Source: an uncultured Lachnospiraceae bacterium
GTDB taxonomy: Bacteria > Bacillota > Clostridia > Lachnospirales > Lachnospiraceae
DNA length: 35,020 nt
Assembly: GCA_947626415.1 (NCBI GenBank)
Contig: CANQSA010000024.1
Location: forward strand, 1-35,020
Direction of reading: 5' to 3'
In this document: positions 1-9,280 of the stretch, piece after piece
Layout of the letters: each line of letters starts with the position of its first letter
Numbering within the stretch: position 1 is the stretch's first letter
Notes under the pieces: generated by a model
The model's input: the letters and a program-made list of their open reading frames with translations, nothing else
Databases searched by the model: none
Told to the model about the DNA's origin: nothing
Translations under genes and position numbers: made by a program

Positions 1-80
1 GAAAATCTTTTGAATTTTCAGGGATGGTCTGTCAGTTGTTCAGTTTTCAATGTTCGCCTGCCGCAAGCGACAGCTTATAT
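1..80 (-). other. rRNA-operon-like leader, runs off left edge
   Basis: Read on the minus strand, the stretch downstream of the promoter at 81-109 contains GAACATTGAAAACTGAAC, which resembles the boxA-like leader and spacer segments of Bacillota rRNA operons. No open frame with a ribosome-binding site is seen. I infer that a stable-RNA operon starts just left of the window. The RNA gene itself is not visible, so this is only a leader call. Confidence 0.35.
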
Positions 81-109
81 AATATATCATCGCTGTCTTT
101 ATTTGTCAA
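81..109 (-). promoter_or_regulatory. Sigma-A promoter firing leftward
   Basis: The minus strand reads TTGACA (plus 104-109), a 17-bp spacer, then TATATT (plus 81-86). This is a near-perfect vegetative promoter. It points off the left edge, and its strength and the leader behind it suit a stable-RNA operon. Confidence 0.6.
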
Positions 110-182
110 CTACTTTTTTTGAATTTTTTTCTAATTGCCGTCAAATTTTTTTCTTCTCCAAACAGCCTTATAAATACAAGGG

Positions 183-233
183 AAACCGCTGTCTGCCGTC
201 CTGTAAAACAGAAGGGAAAACAGCGGTTTTTAC
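183..233. terminator. Hairpin terminator downstream of wall-protein gene
   Basis: The arms AAACCGCTGT (183-192) and ACAGCGGTTT (220-229) form a 10-bp perfect stem. On the plus strand it is followed by a short T run. On the minus strand, the direction of the gene ending at 257, the T tract is weak, so it may act in both directions or only block readthrough. Confidence 0.5.
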
Positions 234-256
234 CTCTTCTTAATACATATTTTTAA

Positions 257-3200
257 TTAAAAGCTCCGGTAGGTCCGCTTTCTGAAAGTTATTCCCATTA
301 CCAAGGCACTGACGCCCAACAGCATCAGCCACAAAACAACATGACTGTTGTCCGCAGTCTGCGGGGTATCCGGTCCGGTCGGCTTTGCTGAACCGGTCTG
401 GTCTGTCGGCTGTGTTTGATCCGTTGGCTTGGTCGGTTCCGTTGGATCGGTCGGTTCTGTCGGCTTGGTCGGTTCCGTCGGATCTGTCGGATCTGTTGGT
501 TCTGTTGGTTCGGTGGGGTCTTTCGTTCCCGCTGCCGCAATGACAGTGTCCTCCTTTTGGATTTCCTGTGTCAGCGCTTCATCCTTAAAGTATTTTTCAC
601 AGACACTGCAATACCAATATTCGATATTGCCTGCTTCCGTTTCGGAAGGCTCCTTTGCATTGACCTTCTTTGCGCTGTGCCCGAGCGCTTCGCTTGGAAC
701 GGCTTTACTTTCTGCGGTATACGTCTTTCCATTCAGAACAACCGCTGCCGTATAAACCGTTTCGCCCGCTTCGGTACAAGTAGGCGCTTTCACAGGATTG
801 GGTGAAACTTCTGCAGCAATCACCTTTGTATCTTCGCATTTTTCGCAAATAACCGTTACATCACAGAACCTGCAGTCTTCTGACCACTCCCATTCGGCGG
901 GTTCCGCCGCCCAGCTATGTCCGGCTGCAGGAACCGTCTCTGACTCCTCATGTCTGCAAACCTCGCAAACTCTGACAGTCGTACCGGCAGCTGTACAGCC
1001 TGCAGGAACGGATTTTATGGTATCAATGACAAATGCATGCTCTGCATATCCGCCCGCTTCATCGATTTCCGATTTCCGTATATGACATACGCTGCATTCA
1101 TATGTTTTTTCGGCAAGACGGATACAGGTAGCCAGTGTGATTACGGCATCTCCGAATTTATGCTCCGGCGGCAAGATAACCTTATGCGGATCGGAAGAAA
1201 TCGTCTTTTCTCCGGCGGAACCGGTTATGGTCAGCGTCGCAGTATAAACTGCCAGCCCTTCTTCCGTACAGCCTGCCTCTTTTTCTATTTCGGGCTTGCC
1301 GAGTTCTGCGGCAAACGCTTCTAAATGGTCAGGATCATTTTTACAGGTCAATATAACGGTTGCTGAGACTGTGCCTCCCTCTGCGGACCATTTCCACTCG
1401 GCAGTCCCGGTATCCCAATCATGCCCCTTTTTAGGCACTTTCGTCGGCGGTTCAATGATATCTCCGCATTCGGAACAATGTACGCCGCCGGTCCAGCCGT
1501 CCTGATCACAGGTTGCCGGAACCTCCTCCATCGGCACAGGAGTATGTTCATCACTCAGCATCTCAGCTCCGCAGCGCCGGCAATGCGCCCCTTTCATATG
1601 ACCATCCCAATCATGTCCGATCGGCGCAATCAGCTGCTCCGGTACTTTCCACGTCCCGCAGATACTGCACACGATTCCCGCGGTATGACCAAATTCCGTA
1701 CAGGTAGGATCTGCTGCTTTTGTCTCAACGTATGTATGGCCCGCTTCACACAGGAATTTGCCACATTCCGTGCAGACCCCGGTTTTATCGGGTTTATGAC
1801 CTGTTTTCGTGCCTTCTTTTACTTCTTCAACAATATCTCCGCACCATTCACACTGTAAAATATCAGCTGCATCCGTTTCACAGGTTGCGGGTTTGCTTTC
1901 TTTCAGCTTATATTTGTGATCCACTTTACCGGAAGGATCCATTTTGGTTTCGGTTTTAGAACAGCGTTCACATGTTGCTGTCATTTCCCGTCCCTGACAG
2001 GTCTCCTCCCCGTCTTCGTATTCCATAAAGATATGTCCCAGTGCCGGAAGTTCCTCCTGATCGGAAAGAACGGTATTGCAAACCGTACACTTGACAAAAT
2101 CGCGGGTACCGGCCGTTTCACAGGCAGGTGCTTTCCCTTCCTTATAATAAGCCGCATTGGTCTTATCAATGGTATGTCCCGTAGCCGGAATCACATGTCC
2201 TTCAGTAAGGGTCTGACCGCAGACTGCACATTCGGTACCCAGCGCATACCCGTCGGTTGTGCAGGTAGGCTCCACATCTTCTGTATGGCCCGGTTCCGAA
2301 ACCGTAACAACACTCTTATGGGTGCAGACCGAAGCAACAACTGTAGCGCCGTAATTTGCTTTCTTCTTTTCTGCCTGCACTGTTTCCGGCAGGAACGTAA
2401 CATTCAGCACAGCGCCGTCCTCGGGCTTCTCAACGGTAAACTTACCATCGGTCACCGAAATTGCCTTTCCATCCAGGGATACCGTATCTACCGCATAACC
2501 GGTTTTCGGCTTAACGGTAAACGTCTTGGTCTCGTCCGCAGTAAATTTAACATTGCCGTCAGCGCCGATCGCCGGAACCGTCTCGCTTCCCTTCTGATAT
2601 TCCACTGTACCGTTCATATCGGAAACGACAACAACCGTCTTATCTGCAGAAGCAGCTTTTGTTGTCTGATCCGTCTTTTGAATCGCAACGATCTCAAACG
2701 GAGAGAACGCATCGCACATAATCACCATTCCGTAAGGCGTAGGAACGATCGTGATTTCATTTACGCTTATGATGTGTGAGCCCCACTGATGAGTCCGCTT
2801 TACATCATCCTTCGCCGCCTTTGTCTTGGCGTTTTCCAGTTCCTTTTTATATTCTTCACAAGGCTCATTTTCCGCGCAGCGGGTAAAATGATATGCCTTT
2901 AACTCAACCTTTCCGCTGCCTAAATCCTCATAAGTAATACCGGCAGGATAGCCTACCTGTACCCGCAGGGACTGTCCCTGATTGGGTTTTAATTTTACCA
3001 TGGGGCAGAGACGGTTAAAGTTGATCTCAAAGACAGAGGAGGACAGGACTGTTCCGTTAAGTTGTCCGCTTTCCTCCAGGAAACCGTCAATCTTTTCATA
3101 TTCCTCACGGCTGCCCGCGCCCTTGCTCTTATTTTCAACAACAAGCATCAGACGGCCGTTCAGACCGCTTTTATTGATTTCCGCATCCAAAGCCTCCAGC

Positions 3201-5536
3201 GTATCCTTATCTGTACCGCCGGCCTCTGCCATCGCGTGCAGATCCAGATTTTCAGGCGCATCTAAAAGGGTGGGCTGTCCCCAGAGGTTCCAGTCTATTC
3301 CCTGGCTTCGATAGCAGGCCGGGCATAAGCCGGGAACCATCGCGATCACCGAGAAATTGTTGGCATACTTTCCGGAACGGGAGCCTACAACGCCGTCAAT
3401 CGAGAAATTGTATTCCGTGATATCGTCGATCCACTGATCAGAAGCCCGGAAATTAAACTCCACGCCGACGATCGGACAACCGTCCTCAACGGAACATGCT
3501 TTGCCGGATTCCGTATGATAAGCGTGATTCGGGCATTCTACACCGTGACCGCCAGCCTCCACAGGATCCGACTTATAGATCCACTTCAAATCTGCGGCGC
3601 TGCCGGCTTCCATATCAACGACTCCGTCACGGTCTTTATCAAAGGGCAGTTCGCCGGAAACCTGTGTCTGTACAACCGCTCCGCCGTTGTGCAGATCCTG
3701 CTGATTCGTCGTATAGCGGACCTGAACGGTCTGCTTTTTCGCTTCCTCATAATTGTCAAAAAAGTTGACGTCTGCAACAGAAGCGATTCCGCTGCGGGCA
3801 TTCTCATCCTCAGGCAGAATGTGGTACAGATCGTCGTCAAAGGTAACCTTAAATCTGTATTCATATCCTGCCGTCGCGTTGCCGTTAGGTGCCGGCGTCT
3901 GCGTCAATACATACGGCGGCGCCTCATATTTGGAATTTACATTATAAAGCATGCCGGACTGGGCAATGATCTCGCTTTCCTCTCCATGGAAATAGCCTGC
4001 CTCATAGTTTCTGGAAAGATAACTCGTCTCCGGATTTGTGCTCCACTCTTCAAAATGATCGGGTTTGCGCGTCGTTACTGCGATCTCGACATATTCACAA
4101 GTCGCACTTGAGAACCGCAGTCCATCCGCATAATCGCCGAAATACGGGTTTTTACTGCTGAGCAGAAGCGTAGCGTTTACATAATACCATTCGTCCATTA
4201 CATCGGAAGTCCCGTCCGGATGGTAATCATACATTTTCAGCATGAAGAAAAGTCCATGCTTTGCCGCTTCTTCCGCATTCATTCCCCTATAGGTAGCAGT
4301 GTAAACGCCCGCCGGAACGCCGTCCTCCTGCGAACTGCCTGTAGAATACTGTACTTTCAGCCCGTCATCACCGCCATAAGCGACAGTTCCCGAATAGGAT
4401 GCCGTTTCAATGGTCGGATACTGGAATTCAAAATTGCCTGTCGAAACATACCCTGACGGACGCCAGTATTCGCCAACGAGCGACTGACCTACCATCAGAT
4501 AGGTATTCGTTTCTTTTCCGTCAAGCCCGTTCGCAAATGTAAGGTCACGGGTTCCGTCCCAGTTCGCAGTCAGCGGATCATCCCAGGTTGCGTCTACGAC
4601 ATACCAGTGATCCTTCCCGTTTTCAGGAATATTGACCGCGTTCCACATATGATCTTCCGGCGTTCCCTTTGTCTGAACCCCGTGGATCAATACGCACTCC
4701 ACGCCCAGTTTCTTCAGGCAGACCTGAAGGGTACGGGCATAGGCTTCACAAACGCCTTCATGCGTTACGATGCCGTACAGCGTACGGATATATCTGGCGT
4801 TCGCGTTCGCTGTGCCGTCAACCGTTCTGCACTCCGTTTCATACCGATAATGAATCTTCTTAATAATCTGATCATGAACCGATGTAATCAGCGTCGCTTT
4901 CTTATCCTGTTCGGAAAATTCCGTGCCGGCCTGTTTCTCGGCTTCCTCTAAGGCACGGCGCGCTTCGGCTGTGATCGCGTCAACAGCCTTGTCTGTCTCT
5001 GCAATCTTATCCTTAAGATCTGTAATCTCCTTGCCTGCCAGCAGATAGGTGTCGCCTCTGCCGGGACCGACCAGAACATGATATGTACTATTTTCTTCTG
5101 TTACCTGAAATGTGAAATATCCCGAATCCAGATACCAGAGTTCGGAATGATCCAGGTCAAGCGCGTCCTTGGCAGCGGCAAAATCATTAAAGATATCCTT
5201 ATTGCCCTTCTTGTACGCCTCGACTTCTTTCTGACCGATGACTTCATTCCCGTTCTTGTCCCGAAGATTCATTAGATCGATGATCTTCGTACCGGAATAA
5301 TACGTTTCCTTCTCTTCCCCTGTGAACGCTTCCAACAGCTTATCATAAATCGCTTTGCCCCGTTCGTTCAACTGGTTATAGAAGTATTCTGAGCTGGCCT
5401 CCTCCGTCTGTACGGCACTTTCCTCCGGAAAAGCAACTGCCGCGGGCAGAAGAGAAAGTACCATTACAACAGAAAGTACCAGAACCAGAAAGTTCTGTAC
5501 CTTGTGTTTGATCTGTCTGCGTTTTGTAATTGTCAT
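257..5536 (-). CDS. Giant secreted wall protein, transglutaminase-like domain and CxxC/GH repeats
   Basis: The start is the ATG at 5536, preceded by GGAGG eight bases upstream; a longer frame to 5572 lacks such a site. The 1,759-residue product opens with a basic, hydrophobic signal peptide ending near AAVA. A transglutaminase-like fold follows with a visible triad: Cys about 263 (HEGVC), His about 296 (DHMW) and Asp about 315 (WYVVD). The middle is beta-rich. The last third holds about ten Cys-x-x-Cys units, each usually ending in a Gly-His pair, as in many Clostridia surface proteins. A Thr-Glu-Pro-Thr linker precedes a C-terminal sorting-like signal: TPQTAD, a hydrophobic helix, then RKRTYRSF. 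It is probably sortase-anchored and acts outside the cell, cross-linking or cleaving cell-surface amides. The substrate is unknown. Confidence 0.85.
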   Translation of the reverse strand: MTITKRRQIKHKVQNFLVLVLSVVMVLSLLPAAVAFPEESAVQTEEASSEYFYNQLNERGKAIYDKLLEAFTGEEKETYYSGTKIIDLMNLRDKNGNEVIGQKEVEAYKKGNKDIFNDFAAAKDALDLDHSELWYLDSGYFTFQVTEENSTYHVLVGPGRGDTYLLAGKEITDLKDKIAETDKAVDAITAEARRALEEAEKQAGTEFSEQDKKATLITSVHDQIIKKIHYRYETECRTVDGTANANARYIRTLYGIVTHEGVCEAYARTLQVCLKKLGVECVLIHGVQTKGTPEDHMWNAVNIPENGKDHWYVVDATWDDPLTANWDGTRDLTFANGLDGKETNTYLMVGQSLVGEYWRPSGYVSTGNFEFQYPTIETASYSGTVAYGGDDGLKVQYSTGSSQEDGVPAGVYTATYRGMNAEEAAKHGLFFMLKMYDYHPDGTSDVMDEWYYVNATLLLSSKNPYFGDYADGLRFSSATCEYVEIAVTTRKPDHFEEWSTNPETSYLSRNYEAGYFHGEESEIIAQSGMLYNVNSKYEAPPYVLTQTPAPNGNATAGYEYRFKVTFDDDLYHILPEDENARSGIASVADVNFFDNYEEAKKQTVQVRYTTNQQDLHNGGAVVQTQVSGELPFDKDRDGVVDMEAGSAADLKWIYKSDPVEAGGHGVECPNHAYHTESGKACSVEDGCPIVGVEFNFRASDQWIDDITEYNFSIDGVVGSRSGKYANNFSVIAMVPGLCPACYRSQGIDWNLWGQPTLLDAPENLDLHAMAEAGGTDKDTLEALDAEINKSGLNGRLMLVVENKSKGAGSREEYEKIDGFLEESGQLNGTVLSSSVFEINFNRLCPMVKLKPNQGQSLRVQVGYPAGITYEDLGSGKVELKAYHFTRCAENEPCEEYKKELENAKTKAAKDDVKRTHQWGSHIISVNEITIVPTPYGMVIMCDAFSPFEIVAIQKTDQTTKAASADKTVVVVSDMNGTVEYQKGSETVPAIGADGNVKFTADETKTFTVKPKTGYAVDTVSLDGKAISVTDGKFTVEKPEDGAVLNVTFLPETVQAEKKKANYGATVVASVCTHKSVVTVSEPGHTEDVEPTCTTDGYALGTECAVCGQTLTEGHVIPATGHTIDKTNAAYYKEGKAPACETAGTRDFVKCTVCNTVLSDQEELPALGHIFMEYEDGEETCQGREMTATCERCSKTETKMDPSGKVDHKYKLKESKPATCETDAADILQCEWCGDIVEEVKEGTKTGHKPDKTGVCTECGKFLCEAGHTYVETKAADPTCTEFGHTAGIVCSICGTWKVPEQLIAPIGHDWDGHMKGAHCRRCGAEMLSDEHTPVPMEEVPATCDQDGWTGGVHCSECGDIIEPPTKVPKKGHDWDTGTAEWKWSAEGGTVSATVILTCKNDPDHLEAFAAELGKPEIEKEAGCTEEGLAVYTATLTITGSAGEKTISSDPHKVILPPEHKFGDAVITLATCIRLAEKTYECSVCHIRKSEIDEAGGYAEHAFVIDTIKSVPAGCTAAGTTVRVCEVCRHEESETVPAAGHSWAAEPAEWEWSEDCRFCDVTVICEKCEDTKVIAAEVSPNPVKAPTCTEAGETVYTAAVVLNGKTYTAESKAVPSEALGHSAKKVNAKEPSETEAGNIEYWYCSVCEKYFKDEALTQEIQKEDTVIAAAGTKDPTEPTEPTDPTDPTEPTKPTEPTDPTEPTKPTDQTQPTDQTGSAKPTGPDTPQTADNSHVVLWLMLLGVSALVMGITFRKRTYRSF

Positions 5537-5593
5537 TTCCAACCTCCTGTATTGATTATTTATCACTCCCAAAGAATGTATAGTTCTGATTGT

Positions 5594-5622
5594 ATTTTAC
5601 CTTCTGTTCCAGCTTTTGTCAA
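5594..5622 (-). promoter_or_regulatory. Promoter of wall-protein gene
   Basis: The minus strand reads TTGACA (plus 5617-5622), 17 bp, then TAAAAT (plus 5594-5599), about 60 bp upstream of the ATG at 5536. The gene is therefore likely transcribed on its own and not from the ydj-like operon upstream. Confidence 0.65.
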
Positions 5623-5676
5623 TTTTCCGCACTCCGGAATTTGCGACTTTTTCATATAGATTTCATTAAATTTTCG

Positions 5677-6495
5677 TTAAAATCTGCCTCTGGCGCCGCC
5701 GTGGCTCCTGCCGGAGGAACTGGTGTGCGTTCTTCCTGCGCTGTGCGAACCGGAACCGTGGGAGCCGGAGGATGAATTTTCCTTCGGTCTTTCCCGGCGA
5801 TTGACCGTACGGTACAGGAACAGTTCTCCGCTGCCGGTCACATGCAGACTGCCCGGCGTCACATAATTCGCCGCCGCGCGCTGCGGCCGCACGGTTTTCA
5901 GCTGCCGCTTCATATAGGAAACCGTAACCAGACCTAAAACCAGTCCGATCACCAGCGCTCCGCCAAAATACTTAAAAAAAGGAAATCTGTGCGCAGCGTC
6001 ATACCGTTCTATCTCCTTTTCAACCAGCCGGGCATATTCCATGAAAGCACTCTGATACCTGCCTGCGCTTAAATCCGGTCTGAACGAATCCTCAAGTTTT
6101 TCCAGTTCCCACTCAGAAAAAACGTCGATTGCTTTTCCGTAAGTGGTTATCACCCACTCCCGTTCCGACATGCTGATCAAAAGCAGGATCCCGTCGGCAT
6201 CTTCCCCCATGCCGTATCCGTTATCATCATAGAAATCATCCGCGTACACCTGCGCGTCTTTTCCGCCCAGAGACGACTCCGTCACAATGGCTACGTCCAT
6301 TTTCTGCTTCTCGCTGACCTGATCCAGATATTCCAATACCTGTTCCGCCTCAAACCCGTTCAAAAGTCCGGCGTTGTCCACCAGTCTGGGAAGCTGCCGC
6401 TCTTCCGAACCGGTTTCCGCCATCAGCTGCATCGGAGCAATCAGACAGAGCAGCAAAACCGCTGTCATAACCGATAAAATCTTATTTTTCCGCAT
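5677..6495 (-). CDS. ydjH: TPM-domain membrane protein, YdjH-like
   Basis: This 272-residue protein has an N-terminal signal or anchor helix, then a TPM (DUF477) domain at about 35-150 with LPRLVDNAGLL at its start and DADGILLLIS in its core. A single membrane helix follows at about 175-195, and the tail is rich in Ser, Gly and His and ends GGARGRF. The same layout is seen in YgcG-type and YdjH proteins. A GGAGGGGC site precedes the ATG. It lies 12 bp behind the zinc-ribbon gene, so the two are one operon. In B. subtilis YdjH belongs to the ydjFGHI group that works with PspA at the membrane; that role here is inferred from gene order and domain type. Confidence 0.7.
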   Translation of the reverse strand: MRKNKILSVMTAVLLLCLIAPMQLMAETGSEERQLPRLVDNAGLLNGFEAEQVLEYLDQVSEKQKMDVAIVTESSLGGKDAQVYADDFYDDNGYGMGEDADGILLLISMSEREWVITTYGKAIDVFSEWELEKLEDSFRPDLSAGRYQSAFMEYARLVEKEIERYDAAHRFPFFKYFGGALVIGLVLGLVTVSYMKRQLKTVRPQRAAANYVTPGSLHVTGSGELFLYRTVNRRERPKENSSSGSHGSGSHSAGRTHTSSSGRSHGGARGRF

Positions 6496-6507
6496 CCTGC
6501 CCCTCCT

Positions 6508-7593
6508 TTATAAGACCCAGCTGAGGAAGCCTATCACAAACGCGAGCAGTCCGTATCCCACTGTCAGACCACCCAGCCATTTCCAATACGCGCCCTTATC
6601 TACAGGCAGATTGCCGACAAATTTACCGGTCTGCCCGTTCATGGCAAAGGTATATTGCTGTCCGTTCCATGAGGTCTGCATCAGCCACACCGGGTACAGG
6701 GCATAACGCGCCTTGCTGTTCGTCAGCCGGATATTGCATTTTTCCGGCGCCACGGTCGCATAGCCGGTTACGGTACTGTCAAACATCTGTCCGGTACTGA
6801 CACGGATCCGTTCATTGGCCCGTTTCTGATTGCTTTCAGCCGATACGTCATACCGATCCGCCAGATAGCCGGACAGATATGCGGTCTGAAAATCGACCGC
6901 CTCTCCGATATTGTAGGGTTCAATGGATTCCATCAGTTCGTCCGCGATTCTGGAAGAACCGTCCGCCGGCACTCCCGCAAAACGCAGGGTTCCGGAACGA
7001 AGGACCAGAAAATGACTTACTTCATTATATATGTAATTTGAATCACTCCAGCTGCGAACCCGCGTCGCCCGATAGCGCATATCCGCTTCCGCGTCTGCGT
7101 CAAACAGCCAGAACGGTACATAAACGCCTTGAATCTCATCGATATGCGTTTCATTCTTAAATACTTTCGGCAGCAGATGTTTTCCTTTTAAATGGCGTTT
7201 AAACGCTTCTTTCGCAGCCTGTTTATCTAATTGGAAAGGAATGATGCAGTCCGGGCGCAGTTCATCCGCGAACTGTCCGCTCATAATGACCGGATTATCG
7301 CAAAACGGACAGCGTGTCGCCCCGGTCACCTCTTCCGCGATGATCTCTCCGCCGCAGGACTCACAGATATAAACCCGCATGCCCTCGGTTTCCCCTTCCT
7401 GCCAGCCGTTCTGCGCATCCGTATTCCATGTCATATCGTCCGGCTGTTCATTTTGAAGGACTTCATCATAGGCTTTCAGCGTCTCCGTTTCAAACTCGGT
7501 GTCGCAAAACGGACACTTCATTTTCTGAATCGTACTGTCAAATTCAATGCTTCCCCCGCAGCAGGGGCATTTATATTGAAGCTGCTCTGCCAT
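6508..7593 (-). CDS. ydjG: Zinc-ribbon membrane protein, YdjG-like
   Basis: The 361-residue product starts with two zinc ribbons, CPCCGG...CPFC at about 9-30 and CESCGG...CPFC at about 77-97. A long soluble region with PFWLFDADAEADMRY follows, and one C-terminal membrane helix (GLTVGYGLLAFVIGFLSWVL) ends the protein. This matches YdjG-type proteins often annotated as TFIIB-type zinc ribbon. It sits between the ydjI-like and ydjH-like genes with gaps of 14 and 12 bp, so the three are co-transcribed. In Bacillus the partners help place PspA at stressed membranes; no pspA is visible in this window. Confidence 0.7.
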   Translation of the reverse strand: MAEQLQYKCPCCGGSIEFDSTIQKMKCPFCDTEFETETLKAYDEVLQNEQPDDMTWNTDAQNGWQEGETEGMRVYICESCGGEIIAEEVTGATRCPFCDNPVIMSGQFADELRPDCIIPFQLDKQAAKEAFKRHLKGKHLLPKVFKNETHIDEIQGVYVPFWLFDADAEADMRYRATRVRSWSDSNYIYNEVSHFLVLRSGTLRFAGVPADGSSRIADELMESIEPYNIGEAVDFQTAYLSGYLADRYDVSAESNQKRANERIRVSTGQMFDSTVTGYATVAPEKCNIRLTNSKARYALYPVWLMQTSWNGQQYTFAMNGQTGKFVGNLPVDKGAYWKWLGGLTVGYGLLAFVIGFLSWVL

Positions 7594-7607
7594 ACCTGTC
7601 TGCCTTT

Positions 7608-8867
7608 CTATCCGTTATCCGGTCTGGGTTTTCCGCACTCCGAGCAGAACTTTCCTTTATTTACAGTACCGCAGCTGCACGTCCATTCCTTCGCCGGCTT
7701 CGGTTTCCCACACTCCGAACAGAATTTACCGGTGTTTTCGGTACCGCACTCACATACCCAGGCAGTTCCTGCCGAGGCTGTCTGATTCTGTGTTTGGTTC
7801 TGTGCCTGATTCTGGGTCTGGCTCTGTGCCTGATTCTGCGCCTGCTCCGCCCTTTTCTGCTCACTCATCTGGAATAAGCCCTGAATATTATTGACGCCGC
7901 CTGCCTGGTTCGCCATACCCATGCCTAAAAATCCGGTAAAAGCGCCGTTTTCATTGGCTGCTGCCGCTTTCATAGCCGCTGCCTGTGCCTCTGTCAGCGT
8001 TGCTGCCGCCATACCCGGATCTCGCATGATCGCCGTACGCTGTGCCTGTTTGATCATCTCCGCGTCTTCCTCCGGCAGCGTAACCGGATTCATGGCGATG
8101 GAAACAACCTGCAGACCGCGGATCTCATTCCATTTCTGGTTCAGATTCTCATTCATCGCCTGACACAGTTCTTCCACATGAGCCGGGATCTGATTCGGGC
8201 GCACGCCCAAAGCGGAGATCCGCGCAAACGCCGGCTGCAGGGCGCTGATAAATTCCGTCTTTAACTGTTTTTCAATCTGATCCCTTGTAAACGCTTCCTC
8301 TACGTTGCCGCATACATTGGTATAAAACAGAAGCGGATTCGCGATCTTATAAGAATAATAGCCATTGCAGCGTACCGACACGTCAATATCCAGACCGATG
8401 TTCTGATCCAATACCCGAAACGGAATCGGATTCGCCGTCCCGAACGGATTCTCCAGCAATTCCTTGGTATTGATATAATAAACCCGCTGATCCTTACCCG
8501 TATCGCCGCCATAGGTAAACCGTTTTCCGATCGTCTTAAAGGTATCCAGAATGCTCTTTCCCAGGCTTCCCGCGAAAATACTGGGCTCCGTAGAGGTATC
8601 ATACCGGAATTCTCCCGGCTCCGCGCACACTTCCACGATCTTGCCCTGCTCTACGATCAGCATGCACTGACCGTCCGCCACGGCAATGCCTGAACCGTTG
8701 GAAATAATATTGTCATTTCCCTTTGTATTGCTGCTTCGTGAGGAGACCCGTTTCTGCCCTTTCACCACCAGCACATCCTTCCCCATGGCGTCACAGTAGA
8801 TAAACTCTTTCCACTGATCTGCCAGAGTTCCGCCCAGCGCTCCGATGCCTGCTTTGATCAATCCCAT
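7608..8867 (-). CDS. ydjI: SPFH/virion-core-type protein with double zinc ribbon, YdjI-like
   Basis: The start is set at the ATG at 8867, which has AAGGAG in front; the frame is open to 8930 without a site. The 419-residue protein opens MGLIKAGIGALGGTLADQW, typical of the SPFH-related family annotated as virion core protein or YdjI. A prohibitin-like core follows to about residue 290, then a Gln/Asn-rich linker. Two C-terminal zinc ribbons each read CxC...FCSECGKP. It is the first gene of the three-gene set and has its own promoter at 8902-8930. YdjI is known in Bacillus to bridge PspA and membrane partners; here this is inference. Confidence 0.75.
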   Translation of the reverse strand: MGLIKAGIGALGGTLADQWKEFIYCDAMGKDVLVVKGQKRVSSRSSNTKGNDNIISNGSGIAVADGQCMLIVEQGKIVEVCAEPGEFRYDTSTEPSIFAGSLGKSILDTFKTIGKRFTYGGDTGKDQRVYYINTKELLENPFGTANPIPFRVLDQNIGLDIDVSVRCNGYYSYKIANPLLFYTNVCGNVEEAFTRDQIEKQLKTEFISALQPAFARISALGVRPNQIPAHVEELCQAMNENLNQKWNEIRGLQVVSIAMNPVTLPEEDAEMIKQAQRTAIMRDPGMAAATLTEAQAAAMKAAAANENGAFTGFLGMGMANQAGGVNNIQGLFQMSEQKRAEQAQNQAQSQTQNQAQNQTQNQTASAGTAWVCECGTENTGKFCSECGKPKPAKEWTCSCGTVNKGKFCSECGKPRPDNG

Positions 8868-8901
8868 AACAAAACTCCTTTCAAACTTCAGATTTTTTTC
8901 C

Positions 8902-8930
8902 ATTATAACTGATTTTGCGTATGATAGCAA
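8902..8930 (-). promoter_or_regulatory. Promoter of ydjI-ydjG-ydjH operon
   Basis: The minus strand reads TTGCTA (plus 8925-8930), 17 bp, then TATAAT (plus 8902-8907). The -10 box is perfect and the -35 box is weaker. It lies about 35 bp upstream of the ydjI-like ATG and is divergent from the promoter at 8941-8969. Confidence 0.6.
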
Positions 8931-8940
8931 ATCTTCTTTC

Positions 8941-8969
8941 TTGAAATTCTATGCGTAATGCTTTATAAT
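8941..8969 (+). promoter_or_regulatory. Promoter of small FakA-C-like gene
   Basis: TTGAAA (8941-8946), a 17-bp spacer and TATAAT (8964-8969) form a strong vegetative promoter about 55 bp upstream of the ATG at 9023. Confidence 0.65.
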
Positions 8970-9022
8970 TTATCTGAGTTGGAGCATAACAGAGTTCAGA
9001 AATGTTCCGGGAAGGAGATCAG

Positions 9023-9274
9023 ATGTTAGAATACAGATATGACACGCAATTATTAATTGAGGGAGAAGATTTAGACGAAGATGTGATCAGCGATTACTTC
9101 ACAGAGAATTTTAAGGGCGACTGCCTGCTGGCGGTCGGCGATGAAGAACTGATCAAGATTCATTTTCATACCAATGAACCCTGGAAAGTTTTGGAATATT
9201 GTGCTTCTCTGGGCGAGATTTACGATATCGTAGTAGAAGATATGGACCGCCAGTCCCGCGGATTAAAGGGATAA
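9023..9274 (+). CDS. Stand-alone FakA/YloV C-terminal-like domain protein
   Basis: The ATG at 9023 follows GGAAGGAGATC, a good binding site, and gives 83 residues. The core GDEELIKIHFHTNEPW and the closing IVVEDMDRQ resemble the C-terminal domain of the fatty-acid kinase subunit FakA (YloV), which has the pattern GD-L-x-VH-HT followed by I-x-ENM-x-Q. The N-terminal nucleotide-binding domain is absent. In FakA this end of the protein works with the DegV-type lipid carrier FakB. A regulatory or lipid-handling accessory role is possible, but no partner gene is nearby. It is the only plus-strand chromosomal gene here and converges on the protease gene with 6 bp between stops. Confidence 0.6.
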   Translation: MLEYRYDTQLLIEGEDLDEDVISDYFTENFKGDCLLAVGDEELIKIHFHTNEPWKVLEYCASLGEIYDIVVEDMDRQSRGLKG

Positions 9275-9280
9275 CTTTGT

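Noticed and set aside
10-243. 77-codon plus-strand frame at the left edge
   Set aside because: It crosses a strong minus promoter and a terminator hairpin, and it has no ribosome site and no protein-like composition.
1916-2779. 287-codon plus-strand frame and many smaller ones across 400-5000
   Set aside because: They are antisense to the wall-protein gene. The protein sequences are Arg/Cys/Phe-rich translations of its repeats, and none has a credible start.
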